64,000 bases of DNA from Streptomyces aurantiacus (GTDB lineage: Bacteria; Actinomycetota; Actinomycetes; Streptomycetales; Streptomycetaceae), in contig NZ_CP114283.1 of NCBI RefSeq assembly GCF_027107535.1, forward strand, positions 1,612,001 through 1,676,000, given 5' to 3'. The position numbers and the translations under genes are program-made. Every line of letters starts with the position of its first letter. Position 1 is the stretch's first letter. Positions 9,070 through 16,997 of this stretch are shown piece by piece. A model generated the notes under the pieces. It was not told the origin of the DNA. It ran no database searches and saw only the letters and a list, made by a program, of their open reading frames with translations.

Positions 9070-10047
9070 TCACATTGTGAGCGGCTGCTGGGAACTCTCG
9101 GGCGAATCGGGATGCGGACGCCCGCGTACGACCAAAACGGCACCCACGACGGCGAGGACGAGGCCCGCCACACCCGTCCCCAGCGGCAGCGTCTGCCCCA
9201 CCATGCGCAGCAGGCCGCTGTCCGTGTCGGCGAGGTCCACCTGCTCCTTCTGGGTCTCCGGGGTGAACGCGATCCGCTCGCTGTCGAGCAGGACGACGGC
9301 GTCCTTCTCGCCCCCGGGCGCCCGGAGCGTCTTGCGGGGGCCGATCGCCGCGTAGATGATCCGGCCCGTCCGCTGGTCGGCGACGAGCTCGATGCCGTGG
9401 TTGGCGTACCACTCCTCGGCGAGTACCTGACCTGCGTCCTTCTCGCCCACGATGGTGCCGGGTACGAGCCGGCTGCCGGTCTTGGTGGCGGGCACCTTGC
9501 CGGTGAACCGGAGGCCCTCGTACCCCTGGATCTTCTTCTTGCCCTTGTACTCCAGCGTGACGGTCGAACCGAGGGTGTTGTCCCACCAGATGTAGGAGCG
9601 TTTCTGTACGTCGAAGGGGAACTTCAGGTACGCCTCGCCCTCGTAGTAGGGCTTCTCGTCGCAGCAGTGGACCGGCTTGTTCGTCTTCCGGTCGGTCACC
9701 CAGCGCTCCATCGTCCACTGGAGCGAGTCGTGCGGGTCGGCCGCGGGCAGCGACTTGTCGGTGTCGACGGACGTGGACACGTCCCAGACCGCCCGGCCGC
9801 TCTTCTCGCTGTCGGCGACGTCGCCGCGGACCTGCCGGGTGATGGTGATCTTCTTGTCGCGGACGGTTTCGATCTCGTCGGTGTCGAAATAGCTGCCCGT
9901 ACCGGTGAAAACGGTCGTCGAGTCGATGTCGACGGGCGTGCGCTGGGCACGTGGTTCGACGTACCAGGCGAGCAGCGGGGACAGGACGAGCAGGAACACG
10001 CCCAGACCCAGGATGACCAGCGAGAAGGGTGTGGCAGTACGGCGCAT
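9070..10047 (-). CDS. DUF3068 (PorA-like) membrane-anchored protein
   Basis: A 325-aa protein with an N-terminal helix (SLVILGLGVFLLVLSPLLAWY) and a C-terminal helix (GVAGLVLAVVGAVLVVRG) around an extracytoplasmic beta-rich domain of about 250 aa. This is the layout of the actinobacterial DUF3068/PorA family. The extracellular part contains the segment VHCCDEKPYYEGEAYLKFPFD. The function is unknown; members sit near mycolate, arabinan or lipid genes, which fits the operon just downstream. It has its own strong promoter (10133-10162) and is separated from the glycosyltransferase by 504 nt, so it is probably transcribed on its own. Confidence 0.75.
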   Translation of the reverse strand: MRRTATPFSLVILGLGVFLLVLSPLLAWYVEPRAQRTPVDIDSTTVFTGTGSYFDTDEIETVRDKKITITRQVRGDVADSEKSGRAVWDVSTSVDTDKSLPAADPHDSLQWTMERWVTDRKTNKPVHCCDEKPYYEGEAYLKFPFDVQKRSYIWWDNTLGSTVTLEYKGKKKIQGYEGLRFTGKVPATKTGSRLVPGTIVGEKDAGQVLAEEWYANHGIELVADQRTGRIIYAAIGPRKTLRAPGGEKDAVVLLDSERIAFTPETQKEQVDLADTDSGLLRMVGQTLPLGTGVAGLVLAVVGAVLVVRGRPHPDSPESSQQPLTM

Positions 10048-10132
10048 CCGGGCACTCCAAGGGCTCGTGGTGACGCGGCACGCGGGTGTGCCGGCACGGT
10101 GGGGGAGGGTGCAGGTGCGGTATGGGCCGGGA

Positions 10133-10162
10133 ACCGTAGGCGCACCCTTGACGAAGTGTCAA
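10133..10162 (-). promoter_or_regulatory. sigma-70/HrdB-type promoter of the DUF3068 gene
   Basis: On the minus strand, TTGACA (10162-10157) is separated by 18 nt from TACGGT (10138-10133), about 85 nt upstream of the start at 10047. Both boxes are close to consensus. The -35 box is one arm of a perfect inverted repeat, TTGAC-GAAGT-GTCAA (10148-10162), so a DNA-binding protein could cover the -35 region. Confidence 0.6.
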
Positions 10163-10236
10163 TGCGTTGTCGAGACTGGGGGCTCGCCGGACGGGGCGAG
10201 GTTGGACCGGGTGACAAAGGGGACGTACCGCGCCCG

Positions 10237-10292
10237 AAGGGGTGCGGGACGGTGGCATGTGCGGCTCCGCCACGTGGGCGCCATCGGCCACG
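10237..10292 (+). repeat. degenerate copy of the dispersed GGGGCGCGGG element
   Basis: The block beginning AAGGGGTGCGGGACGGTGG and continuing through TGCGGCTCCGCCACGTGGGCG to GGCCACG follows the same order as the longer copies at 17961 and 58039, with several substitutions. It lies between the DUF3068 promoter and the small membrane-protein gene. Confidence 0.5.
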
Positions 10293-10371
10293 TACGGGCC
10301 GCGGATCGCGGCTGGAGTTCCCAGCGGAGTGCTCGGGTGGGAACGACCTCCGACAGAGAGGCTGACCCTCC

Positions 10372-10524
10372 ATGCCCAGACTGCTCGCCGCCCTGCTGAC
10401 CGTGGCCGCCGCCGCCCTGCTCGCCGTGGGCGCCGCCCTCGGTATCGTCGCGCTGCTCGACGCGACCCCGGACCAGCCGAACACGCCACTCGTCACCTAT
10501 GAGACGGCCGGCCGGGAGCGCTGA
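10372..10524 (+). CDS. small single-pass membrane protein (50 aa)
   Basis: A 50-codon frame starting ATG CCC AGA. Residues 4-29 are almost entirely Leu/Ala/Val (one membrane helix or uncleaved signal anchor), followed by a short polar tail (DATPDQPNTPLVTYETAGRER). An AGAGAGG sequence lies upstream. The stop is 2 nt before the start of the PucR-type regulator, and that gene's ribosome site lies inside this frame, so the two are almost certainly one transcript with coupled translation. It recalls small DUF2613-type actinobacterial proteins, but I cannot assign the family. The function is unknown. Confidence 0.7.
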   Translation: MPRLLAALLTVAAAALLAVGAALGIVALLDATPDQPNTPLVTYETAGRER

Positions 10525-10526
10525 CC

Positions 10527-11768
10527 ATGGCCCCACGCCCCGGACCCGTCACGGTGCGCTCGGCCTGGCACGACGTTCCCCGCGTCCAGGTGCGGGAGTT
10601 CGCCGCGCTCGCGATGGCCGAGGCGCCCGTGCTCGCCGAGGAGATCCTCCAGGAGATCCGGCACGAGTATCCCCACTTGCCCGTCGTGCTCGACGACTCC
10701 GGCGAGCCGATGGCGCTCGTCGGGATCCGCCGGGCCATCGAGGTGTTCGTCCAGCACCTGGAGAACGCGGAGGGCAGACCGCGCGTCCACCCCGAGGTCT
10801 TCCAGGAGTTCGGCCGCGGTGAAGGTCTCAACGGCCGCAGCCTGGACTCGCTCCAGGCGATCTACCGGCTCGGCGTGCGGCTGGCCTGGCGCCGCTTCGC
10901 CGAGATCGGGCAGCGTGTGGAGATCCCGCCGCCCGCCATGTACGAGCTGGTCGACGCGGGCTACGAGTACCTGGACGGGCTGGTCGACCAGTCCGTACGC
11001 GGCTACGCCGAGGCCGCTGCCCGGCAGGCGGGGGAGCGGCTGCGCCTGCAGCGCCGGCTGATGGAACTGCTGCTGGCCGAGCACCACCGCGGCGATCCGG
11101 CCGAGGCCCTCGCCGAACGGGCCGCGCGGATCGGCTGGCCGCTGCCGGACAAGGTCGCGGTCGGCGTTCTGCTGCGGCCGGCCCGGGAGGCCGTCGCTCC
11201 CGCCGTGGGCCAGGCCGTGCTGCTGGACATGGAGTGCGAGCAGCCCCGGATGGTCGTGCCCGAGCCGGATGCCGCCGGCCGCCCGGAGCTGCTGCACCGG
11301 GCGCTCACGGGATGGGCCGGCGCGATCGGCCCGCCGGTCCCGCTGGCCGACGCGGCGAAGTCGCTGCGCTGGGCCGAGGCCGCGGTACGGCTGATGGAGC
11401 GCGGGCTGCTGCCGGCGGGCGAGGTGCTGTACTGCACCGAGCACACCGAGGCGCTGGTCCTGCTGCAGCCCGAGGAGCTCATCGACGACCTGGCCCTGCG
11501 GTGTCTGGAGCCGCTCGCCCACTGTGGTCCCACGCACGGGCGCCGGCTCGCCGAGACGCTGCTGGCCTGGCTGGAGACGCGGGGCGGCGCCCCCGAGGTG
11601 GCCGCCAGGCTCGGGGTCCACCCGCAGACCGTGCGGTACCGCCTCCGGCAGATCCGGGAACTGTGGGGCGACGAGGTCGACGACCCCGACCGGCGCTTCG
11701 AGCTCGAACTGGTGCTGAGGGCCCAGCGGCTCCGGGGAGAGCTGGGCGACCCCCGCGCCCGGCGCTGA
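10527..11768 (+). CDS. PucR/CdaR-type transcriptional regulator
   Basis: A 413-aa protein. The C-terminus holds the PucR-type helix-turn-helix (EVAARLGVHPQTVRYRLRQIRELWG, residues about 368-392). The N-terminal 170 residues are helical and resemble the RsbT-type sensor region of this family, and the middle is the GGDEF-like connector. No catalytic residues are seen. The ATG is preceded by GGGAG inside the upstream small gene. Such proteins usually control an adjacent pathway, but the next gene (IclR) has its own promoter, so the target is unclear. Confidence 0.82.
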   Translation: MAPRPGPVTVRSAWHDVPRVQVREFAALAMAEAPVLAEEILQEIRHEYPHLPVVLDDSGEPMALVGIRRAIEVFVQHLENAEGRPRVHPEVFQEFGRGEGLNGRSLDSLQAIYRLGVRLAWRRFAEIGQRVEIPPPAMYELVDAGYEYLDGLVDQSVRGYAEAAARQAGERLRLQRRLMELLLAEHHRGDPAEALAERAARIGWPLPDKVAVGVLLRPAREAVAPAVGQAVLLDMECEQPRMVVPEPDAAGRPELLHRALTGWAGAIGPPVPLADAAKSLRWAEAAVRLMERGLLPAGEVLYCTEHTEALVLLQPEELIDDLALRCLEPLAHCGPTHGRRLAETLLAWLETRGGAPEVAARLGVHPQTVRYRLRQIRELWGDEVDDPDRRFELELVLRAQRLRGELGDPRARR

Positions 11769-11913
11769 GGTCCCCTTCCTCCGCCCGCCCACGGGTCAAC
11801 GTCCAGCCCGTCCGTGCCCGTGCACGCCGTCCGGGGCCGTCCGGGGCCGTCCGGCTCGGCCCGTGGGCCTCCCACCGTCCGCAACCGCTTTCCCACCCGT
11901 GACCGCACGCCCA

Positions 11914-11979
11914 TTGCCCGGTCGTAACGGTATGAGTAGCCTGTGTTCGCTATGCCGATCGGCTGTTGAAATTTCGAAC
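11914..11979 (+). promoter_or_regulatory. promoter and autoregulatory operator of the IclR gene
   Basis: TTGCCC (11914-11919), a 17-nt spacer and TAGCCT (11937-11942) form a promoter. It is followed two bases later by a 35-bp operator that begins GTTCG (11945-11949) and ends CGAAC (11975-11979), with an inner GAAATTTC core. The transcription start would lie inside the operator, as expected for a repressor. The same 35-bp layout recurs at 13774-13808 and 23656-23690. Confidence 0.7.
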
Positions 11980-11998
11980 ACAAGGAAGGGGGCCAGTT

Positions 11999-12772
11999 GT
12001 GGGACGCCTCGTACCTGCCGTAACCAGGGCTCTCGACATACTCGAGCTCTTCCTCGACGGGGACGGCACACTCTCCGCCCCCGACATCGTGCGCCGGCTC
12101 CAGCTGCCGCGCACCACCGTGCACGAACTGGTGACCACGCTCGCCGCCCGCTCGTACATCACGCCCGTACCGGGTCAGCCCGGACGTTACCGCCTCGGCG
12201 TGCGCCCGTACCAGCTCGGCAGCCGTTATTCCGAGCAGCTGGACCTCGCGGCCGAGGGCCAGCAGGTCGCCCGGTCCGTCGCGGAGACCTGCGACGAGAC
12301 CGTGCACGTGGCGATCCTGGAGGGCACGGACGTCATCTACATCGCCAAGGTCGACTCCACGCACGCCGTACGCATGGTGTCCGCCGCGGGCCGCCGGCTC
12401 CCCGCCCACTGCACCTCCGTGGGCAAGATGCTGCTCGCCTCGCTGTCCGAGCCCGAGCTGACCTCGCGGATCCCCGAGGACGCCGACCTGGTCAGGATGA
12501 CGCCGAACAGCATCACCGACCCGGCCGCCCTGCGCGAGGCACTCACCGAGATCCGCGCCCGCGGTGTCGCGGTGGAGAACCGCGAGTCGAACCCCGACGT
12601 CAGCTGTGTCGCCGCGCCGGTGCGCGACCGCACCGGCCAGGTCGTGGCCGCGCTCTCCATCTCCGTACCGATGATCCGCTGGAGCGAGGACCACCGGGCC
12701 GAGCTGGAGCAGCTCGCCGCGAAGGGCGCCGCCGAGCTGTCGGAGCGGCTCGGACACCGGAGCGTCGTATGA
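11999..12772 (+). CDS. IclR-family transcriptional repressor (candidate arabinan/arabinose regulator)
   Basis: A 257-aa IclR protein. The winged helix-turn-helix is at residues about 5-65 (LSAPDIVRRLQLPRTTVHEL), followed by the C-terminal effector domain (THAVRMVSAAGRRLPAHCTS, then AAPVRDRTGQVVAALSIS). I chose the GTG at 11999 because AAGGAAGGGG lies directly upstream. The in-frame TTG at 11966 sits inside the operator and is unlikely to be used. The stop overlaps the lactonase start by 4 nt (ATGA). The operator at its own promoter recurs at the importer, GH43 and dehydratase promoters. It is therefore probably a repressor released by an arabinose-derived ligand (inferred). Confidence 0.85.
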   Translation: MGRLVPAVTRALDILELFLDGDGTLSAPDIVRRLQLPRTTVHELVTTLAARSYITPVPGQPGRYRLGVRPYQLGSRYSEQLDLAAEGQQVARSVAETCDETVHVAILEGTDVIYIAKVDSTHAVRMVSAAGRRLPAHCTSVGKMLLASLSEPELTSRIPEDADLVRMTPNSITDPAALREALTEIRARGVAVENRESNPDVSCVAAPVRDRTGQVVAALSISVPMIRWSEDHRAELEQLAAKGAAELSERLGHRSVV

Positions 12773-13662
12773 CGCGCCCCTACGAGACGGCCGTCCCGGC
12801 GGAGGCGGCCCTCGGTGAAGGCCCCACCTGGGACGCCGACGCCCAGCGGCTGATCTGGATCGACATCCTCGGGTCCAGGGTCTTCACCTACGACCCGGTC
12901 TCCGGCCGTCGCACGGTCATGGCCACCGAGCAGCACGTGGGCGCCGCCAAGCCGCGGGTGGGCGGCGGCCTGGTCGTCAACCTCCGCGACGGAGTGGGCC
13001 TCTACGACCCCGCTCCCGGTCCGGCCGGCGGCTCGGGCGGCAACCCCGCCGAGGGCTTCGGGGGATTCCGGTGGCTGCACCGGGAGGTCGTCCCCGGCCG
13101 GCGCGCCAACGACGCGGCGGTCGCGCCCGACGGCGCACTGTGGGCGGGCACCATGCGCTACGACGAGGCACCGGGCGGCGGCTCGCTCTCCCGGGTCGAC
13201 GCCGACGGCACGACCGTGACCGTCCTCGACGACGTCGCGGTGAGCAACGGCACGGGCTGGAGCCCCGACGGCCGCCTCATGTACTACATCGACTCACCGA
13301 CGCGCCGGATCGACGTCTTCGACTTCGACGGCCGGCAGATCACCAACAGGCGCCTGCTGGCGAGCATCGAGGAGGGCGACGGCTTCCCCGACGGCCTCAC
13401 GGTCGACGCCGACGGCTGCGTCTGGGTCGCCCTGTGGGACGGCGGCGCCGTCCGCCGCTACACCCCGACCGGCAAACTGGACCGCGTCGTGGAGCTGCCC
13501 GTGCCGCGCCCCACGGCCTGTACGTTCGGCGGCGCCGAACTGACCGATCTGTACATCACGACAGCCCGTACGGGTCTGGACGCGCCGCACCCGCTCGCCG
13601 GCTCGGTGCTCGTCGTCCCCGGCGCGGGCAGGGGTCTGCCCCAGCCCGCGTTCGCTGGCTGA
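12769..13662 (+). CDS. SMP-30/gluconolactonase-family sugar lactonase
   Basis: A 297-aa six-bladed propeller lactonase of the SMP-30/Gluconolactonase/LRE family. Metal-binding positions are visible: Glu in LGEGPTWD near residue 18, Asn in GRRANDAAV, the conserved SNGTGWSPDG block, and Asp in GDGFPDGLTVDADG. These enzymes open sugar-1,5- or 1,4-lactones to the acids in the cytoplasm. It overlaps the IclR gene by 4 nt and shares its transcript. In Azospirillum the L-arabinonolactonase belongs to this family, and the arabinan genes around it make L-arabinono-lactone the best guess here. A strong terminator follows at 13695-13731. Confidence 0.82.
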   Translation: MTRPYETAVPAEAALGEGPTWDADAQRLIWIDILGSRVFTYDPVSGRRTVMATEQHVGAAKPRVGGGLVVNLRDGVGLYDPAPGPAGGSGGNPAEGFGGFRWLHREVVPGRRANDAAVAPDGALWAGTMRYDEAPGGGSLSRVDADGTTVTVLDDVAVSNGTGWSPDGRLMYYIDSPTRRIDVFDFDGRQITNRRLLASIEEGDGFPDGLTVDADGCVWVALWDGGAVRRYTPTGKLDRVVELPVPRPTACTFGGAELTDLYITTARTGLDAPHPLAGSVLVVPGAGRGLPQPAFAG

Positions 13663-13694
13663 CAGCGCGGCCGAGGTCCCGCAGAACACCTGAA

Positions 13695-13731
13695 GCCCGC
13701 GTCCGGTCACCGGACGCGGGCCGCTGTTTTT
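13695..13731 (+). terminator. Rho-independent terminator after the IclR-lactonase operon
   Basis: GCCCGCGTCCGGT (13695-13707) and its complement ACCGGACGCGGGC (13709-13721) form a 13-bp GC-rich hairpin. A T-run (13727-13731) follows four bases later. It separates the lactonase from the importer promoter. Confidence 0.85.
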
Positions 13732-13741
13732 GCGCAAACCA

Positions 13742-13808
13742 TTGACGAGTAAGCGCTTCCTATCTACGGTCCCGTTCGAAGTTACGAGCATCCATCGAAA
13801 TTTCGAAC
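13742..13808 (+). promoter_or_regulatory. promoter and IclR operator of the CUT1 importer operon
   Basis: TTGACG (13742-13747), a 17-nt spacer and TACGGT (13765-13770) are followed by a 35-bp operator from GTTCG (13774) to CGAAC (13808). The operator contains the near-palindrome TCGAAATTTCGAAC. CCATTGACG, the promoter spacing and TCTACGGTCCCGTTCGAAGT are shared with the GH43 promoter at 23624. The spacer also holds AAGCGCTT (13751-13758), a palindrome of the kind bound by LacI-family regulators. Confidence 0.75.
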
Positions 13809-13821
13809 AGGTGGGCAGGGT

Positions 13822-15180
13822 ATGGGACGACCTGGCCTGAATCGCAGGCAGTTACTGACGGGACTGAGCGGCCTGACGGTCGCGGGAAGCCTCGGATTCG
13901 CCGCGCTCGGCACTGGAGCGGACGCGCTCGCTTCCGGCGCGAACACCCGCGTCGCCTACTGGAACCTCTTCAGCGGAGGCGACGGCTACAACATGATCGC
14001 GATGCTGGACGCCTTCCGTAAGGCGAACCCCGGCATCGACGTGAAGGACTCCACCCTCCAGTGGGGGAGCCCCTTCTACACCAAGCTGGCCATGGCGGCG
14101 GCGGGCAACCGCGCACCGGACCTCGGCGTCATGCACCTGGGCCGGGTCACCGGCTTCTCGCCGGGCCGGCTCCTGGACCCCTGGGACGTCGGCCTGCTCG
14201 CCAAGTACGGCGTGCGGGAAGCGGACTTCAACCCCGAGCTGTGGAAGCGCGCCCTCGTCGACGGCAAGCTCTACGCCCTCCCTCTCGACATCCACGTCCA
14301 GCTCTGCTTCTACCGCAAGGACGTGCTGAAGAAGGCGGGTCTGCTCGGCGACGACGGCAGGATCGTGCCGGTCACCTCCGTCGACGAGTGGTTCGACGTG
14401 CTCAAGGAGGCCAAGAAGGCCACCAGGAAGGGCCTGCAGACCATCGGCATGTGGTCCAGCGACCAGAACTTCCAGTGGTGGTTCTTCGTCGCCTTCTACA
14501 CCCAGCTCGGCGGCACCTGGTTCGACGACGCCGACGCCGAGGTCACCTTCGACACCGACAAGGCCGTCCAGGTCCTGGATTTCCTGCGCCGCCACATCAC
14601 CGACGGGTACGTCGACCCGGGATTCGCGGGCGGCGCCGGCGCCGAGCAGTTCGTCAACGGCGGCCCCTTCGTCTGGGAGGGCAACTGGTCGGTGCCGGTC
14701 TTCGACAGCGCGAAGCTCGACTACGGTGCCACCCCGCTGCCGCCCGTCTTCGGCGAGCAGGCCACCCACGCCGAGTCGCACGCCTTCGTGCTGCCACACC
14801 AGGCCGACCGCGGCGGAGCCGCCAACGAGGGCGCACACCAACTCGCCGCCTACATCGTCCAGCACGCCCGGCAGTGGGCGGCCGGCGGTCACATCCCCGC
14901 GTACACGCCGACCCTTTCCACGGCCGCGTACAAGAAGCTGAACCCGCAGAGCGAGTACGTCTCGGCGATGGACCACCAGGCCACCGAGCCGAAGGTGTGG
15001 TTCGCCGGCTCCACCGGAATCCTGGCCCAGCGCGTCGGCCCGATCGTCGTCTCCTCGACGATGGGCTCCGCCCGGCCGGACGCCGCCGCCCGCCGGATGA
15101 AGAGCACCCTCACTGAACTGCTCGCCATGAAGAACCCCATGGACGGCAGGACCGCCGCGCAGGGAGGTGCGGCCGCATGA
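13822..15180 (+). CDS. CUT1 ABC importer solute-binding protein (probable arabino-oligosaccharides)
   Basis: A 452-aa extracellular binding protein of the maltose-type (SBP_bac_1) family. The N-terminus has a twin-arginine-like signal (NRRQLLTGLSGLTVAGS), so it may be Tat-exported. The mature part has typical blocks (VAYWNLFSGGDGYNMIAMLDAF, APDLGVMHLGRV, KLYALPLDIHVQLCFYRKDVL); no lipobox Cys is seen. Codon 11 is TTA (13852-13854), the rare leucine codon that needs the bldA tRNA. The gene starts just after the IclR operator and overlaps the first permease by 4 nt. With GH43 and GH51 genes downstream, arabino-oligosaccharides are the likely cargo. Confidence 0.85.
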   Translation: MGRPGLNRRQLLTGLSGLTVAGSLGFAALGTGADALASGANTRVAYWNLFSGGDGYNMIAMLDAFRKANPGIDVKDSTLQWGSPFYTKLAMAAAGNRAPDLGVMHLGRVTGFSPGRLLDPWDVGLLAKYGVREADFNPELWKRALVDGKLYALPLDIHVQLCFYRKDVLKKAGLLGDDGRIVPVTSVDEWFDVLKEAKKATRKGLQTIGMWSSDQNFQWWFFVAFYTQLGGTWFDDADAEVTFDTDKAVQVLDFLRRHITDGYVDPGFAGGAGAEQFVNGGPFVWEGNWSVPVFDSAKLDYGATPLPPVFGEQATHAESHAFVLPHQADRGGAANEGAHQLAAYIVQHARQWAAGGHIPAYTPTLSTAAYKKLNPQSEYVSAMDHQATEPKVWFAGSTGILAQRVGPIVVSSTMGSARPDAAARRMKSTLTELLAMKNPMDGRTAAQGGAAA

Positions 15181-16118
15181 CGGTGACCAGCGCAGAGACC
15201 GTCATCACCGCGACGCGCGCGAGGACCGCCGCAGGCAGCGCCGCCGTCCGCCGCAAGCAGGGCTTCCAGCACGGCGCCTGGTTCGTCGCCCCGTTCCTCG
15301 TGCTGTTCGCGCTGTTCGTGATCTGGCCGCTGCTGCGCGGCCTCTATCTCAGCTTCACGGACGCCAACATCTCCGGCGACGCCACGAGCTTCATCGGCCT
15401 CGACAACTACAGCGAGGCCCTGGACGACCCGCTGGTGTGGGAATCGCTCGGCCACAGCGCCTACTTCACGCTCCTGGTCGTGCCCTGCATCACCGTCCTC
15501 GCCTTCCTCCTCGCGATGCTCGCCCACCACATCGAACGCGGCAAGTGGCTGTGGCGGCTGTGCTTCTTCGCCCCGTTCCTGCTGCCGTCCACCGTCGCCG
15601 CCAACCTGTGGCAGTGGCTGTTCAACCCCGGCACCGGCATGATCAACCACGTATTCGGCATCGAGACGGCGTGGCTGACCGACAAGTCGTACGCCATGCT
15701 GGCCGTCGTCATCTGCACCCTGTGGTGGACGGTCGGCTTCAGTTTTCTGCTCTACCTCGCCGCCCTCCAGGGCATCCCCGCGCACCTCTACGAGGCCGCG
15801 AAGCTGGACGGCGCGAACGCCTGGCACCGCATGGTCCACATCACCCTTCCGATGCTGCGGCACATCACCGGCCTCGTCATCGCGCTCCAGATCCTCGCCT
15901 CGCTCCAGGTCTTCGACCAGGCCGTGGTGATGATGGACTTCCTGCCAGGACCCGAGGGTTCCACCAGGACGTTCGTGCAGTACACCCTCGAAGAGGGCTT
16001 CACCAGCTACCGCGTCGGCTACGCCTCCGCGATCTCCATCATCTTCTTCGTGATCATCGCGGCGGTCGCTCTCGCACGGATGTGGCTGCTGCGCAACCGT
16101 GAGGAGGGCGGCCGATGA
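15177..16118 (+). CDS. CUT1 ABC importer permease (MalF-type)
   Basis: A 313-aa inner-membrane permease with six helices; the first is at about residues 36-56 (WFVAPFLVLFALFVIWPLLRG). The EAA loop that contacts the ATPase is present as YEAAKLDGANAWHRMVHITLPML around residues 204-226. It overlaps both neighbours by 4 nt. No ATPase gene lies in the operon; in Streptomyces such importers commonly share the general ATPase MsiK, encoded elsewhere. Confidence 0.88.
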   Translation: MTVTSAETVITATRARTAAGSAAVRRKQGFQHGAWFVAPFLVLFALFVIWPLLRGLYLSFTDANISGDATSFIGLDNYSEALDDPLVWESLGHSAYFTLLVVPCITVLAFLLAMLAHHIERGKWLWRLCFFAPFLLPSTVAANLWQWLFNPGTGMINHVFGIETAWLTDKSYAMLAVVICTLWWTVGFSFLLYLAALQGIPAHLYEAAKLDGANAWHRMVHITLPMLRHITGLVIALQILASLQVFDQAVVMMDFLPGPEGSTRTFVQYTLEEGFTSYRVGYASAISIIFFVIIAAVALARMWLLRNREEGGR

Positions 16119-16975
16119 GCACCGCCGCACAGACACGCGTCAAGCCCCGCAAGGTCTGGACGCCCAGCCAGATCGTGCTCACCCTCCTCGGCGCCGTCGT
16201 CTCGGCGGTGTTCCTCGCGCCGTTGGCCTGGGCGCTGTTCACCTCGCTCAAGTCGGAGACCGAGGCCGTCGCGGTGCCGCCGCGCTGGCTGCCGAAGGAG
16301 TGGACGACCCAGGCGTGGACGGCCATCTTCGAGACCGGCAACATCGCCAACTGGTTCGTGAACTCGCTGGTGGTCTCGGTGTGCGTGACGGCCGTGGTGC
16401 TGAGCGTGAGCGCGCTCGCCGGATACGGCTTCGCCCGTACGGAGTTCCGCGGCAAGGGTTTCCTGCTGGGCCTGGTCATGACCGGCCTGATGGTCTCGCC
16501 CGCCGTCCTCGGTGTGCCGCTGTTCACCACGGTCCAGCAGATGGGGATGGTCGACACCTACTGGGGCATGATCCTGCCGCAGTGCGCGCCCGCCGCGATG
16601 GTCTACATCCTCTACAAGTTCTTCCAGGGCATTCCGCGCGAGCTGGAGGAGGCCGCCTTCATCGACGGCGCGGGCCGCTGGCGGGTCTTCTTCACCATCA
16701 TCGTGCCGCTGTCGCGCCCGTCCCTGTCCGCGGTCGGCATCTTCACCTTCATCGCGTCCTGGAACAACTTCCTGTGGCCGTACATGGTGACCAACAACCC
16801 CGACCTGATGACCATGCCGAACGGCATCGCGACCGTCATGAACTCCTACGGCATCCAGTGGGCCCAGCTCATGGCCGGTGGCCTGATGGCGGGCCTGCCG
16901 CTGATCATCGTCTTCGTCTTCTTCCAGCGCCAGATCGTGGCGGGTGTCGCGCACACCGGCCTCGCGGGCCAGTGA
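16115..16975 (+). CDS. CUT1 ABC importer permease (MalG-type)
   Basis: A 286-aa permease with six predicted helices; the first is at residues about 18-42 (VLTLLGAVVSAVFLAPLAWALF). The EAA loop reads LEEAAFIDGAGRWRVFFTII near residue 180. It pairs with the preceding MalF-type subunit. The stop lies 22 nt before the TTG start of the GH43 gene, whose AAGGAG ribosome site falls in the gap, so the hydrolases belong to the same transcript. Confidence 0.88.
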   Translation: MSTAAQTRVKPRKVWTPSQIVLTLLGAVVSAVFLAPLAWALFTSLKSETEAVAVPPRWLPKEWTTQAWTAIFETGNIANWFVNSLVVSVCVTAVVLSVSALAGYGFARTEFRGKGFLLGLVMTGLMVSPAVLGVPLFTTVQQMGMVDTYWGMILPQCAPAAMVYILYKFFQGIPRELEEAAFIDGAGRWRVFFTIIVPLSRPSLSAVGIFTFIASWNNFLWPYMVTNNPDLMTMPNGIATVMNSYGIQWAQLMAGGLMAGLPLIIVFVFFQRQIVAGVAHTGLAGQ

Positions 16976-16997
16976 ACTCTCCCAAGGAGCCGCACAG

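Noticed and set aside
11966..11998. Upstream TTG start for the IclR gene
   Set aside because: The TTG is inside the operator palindrome, and the GTG at 11999 has an excellent AAGGAAGGGG ribosome site.
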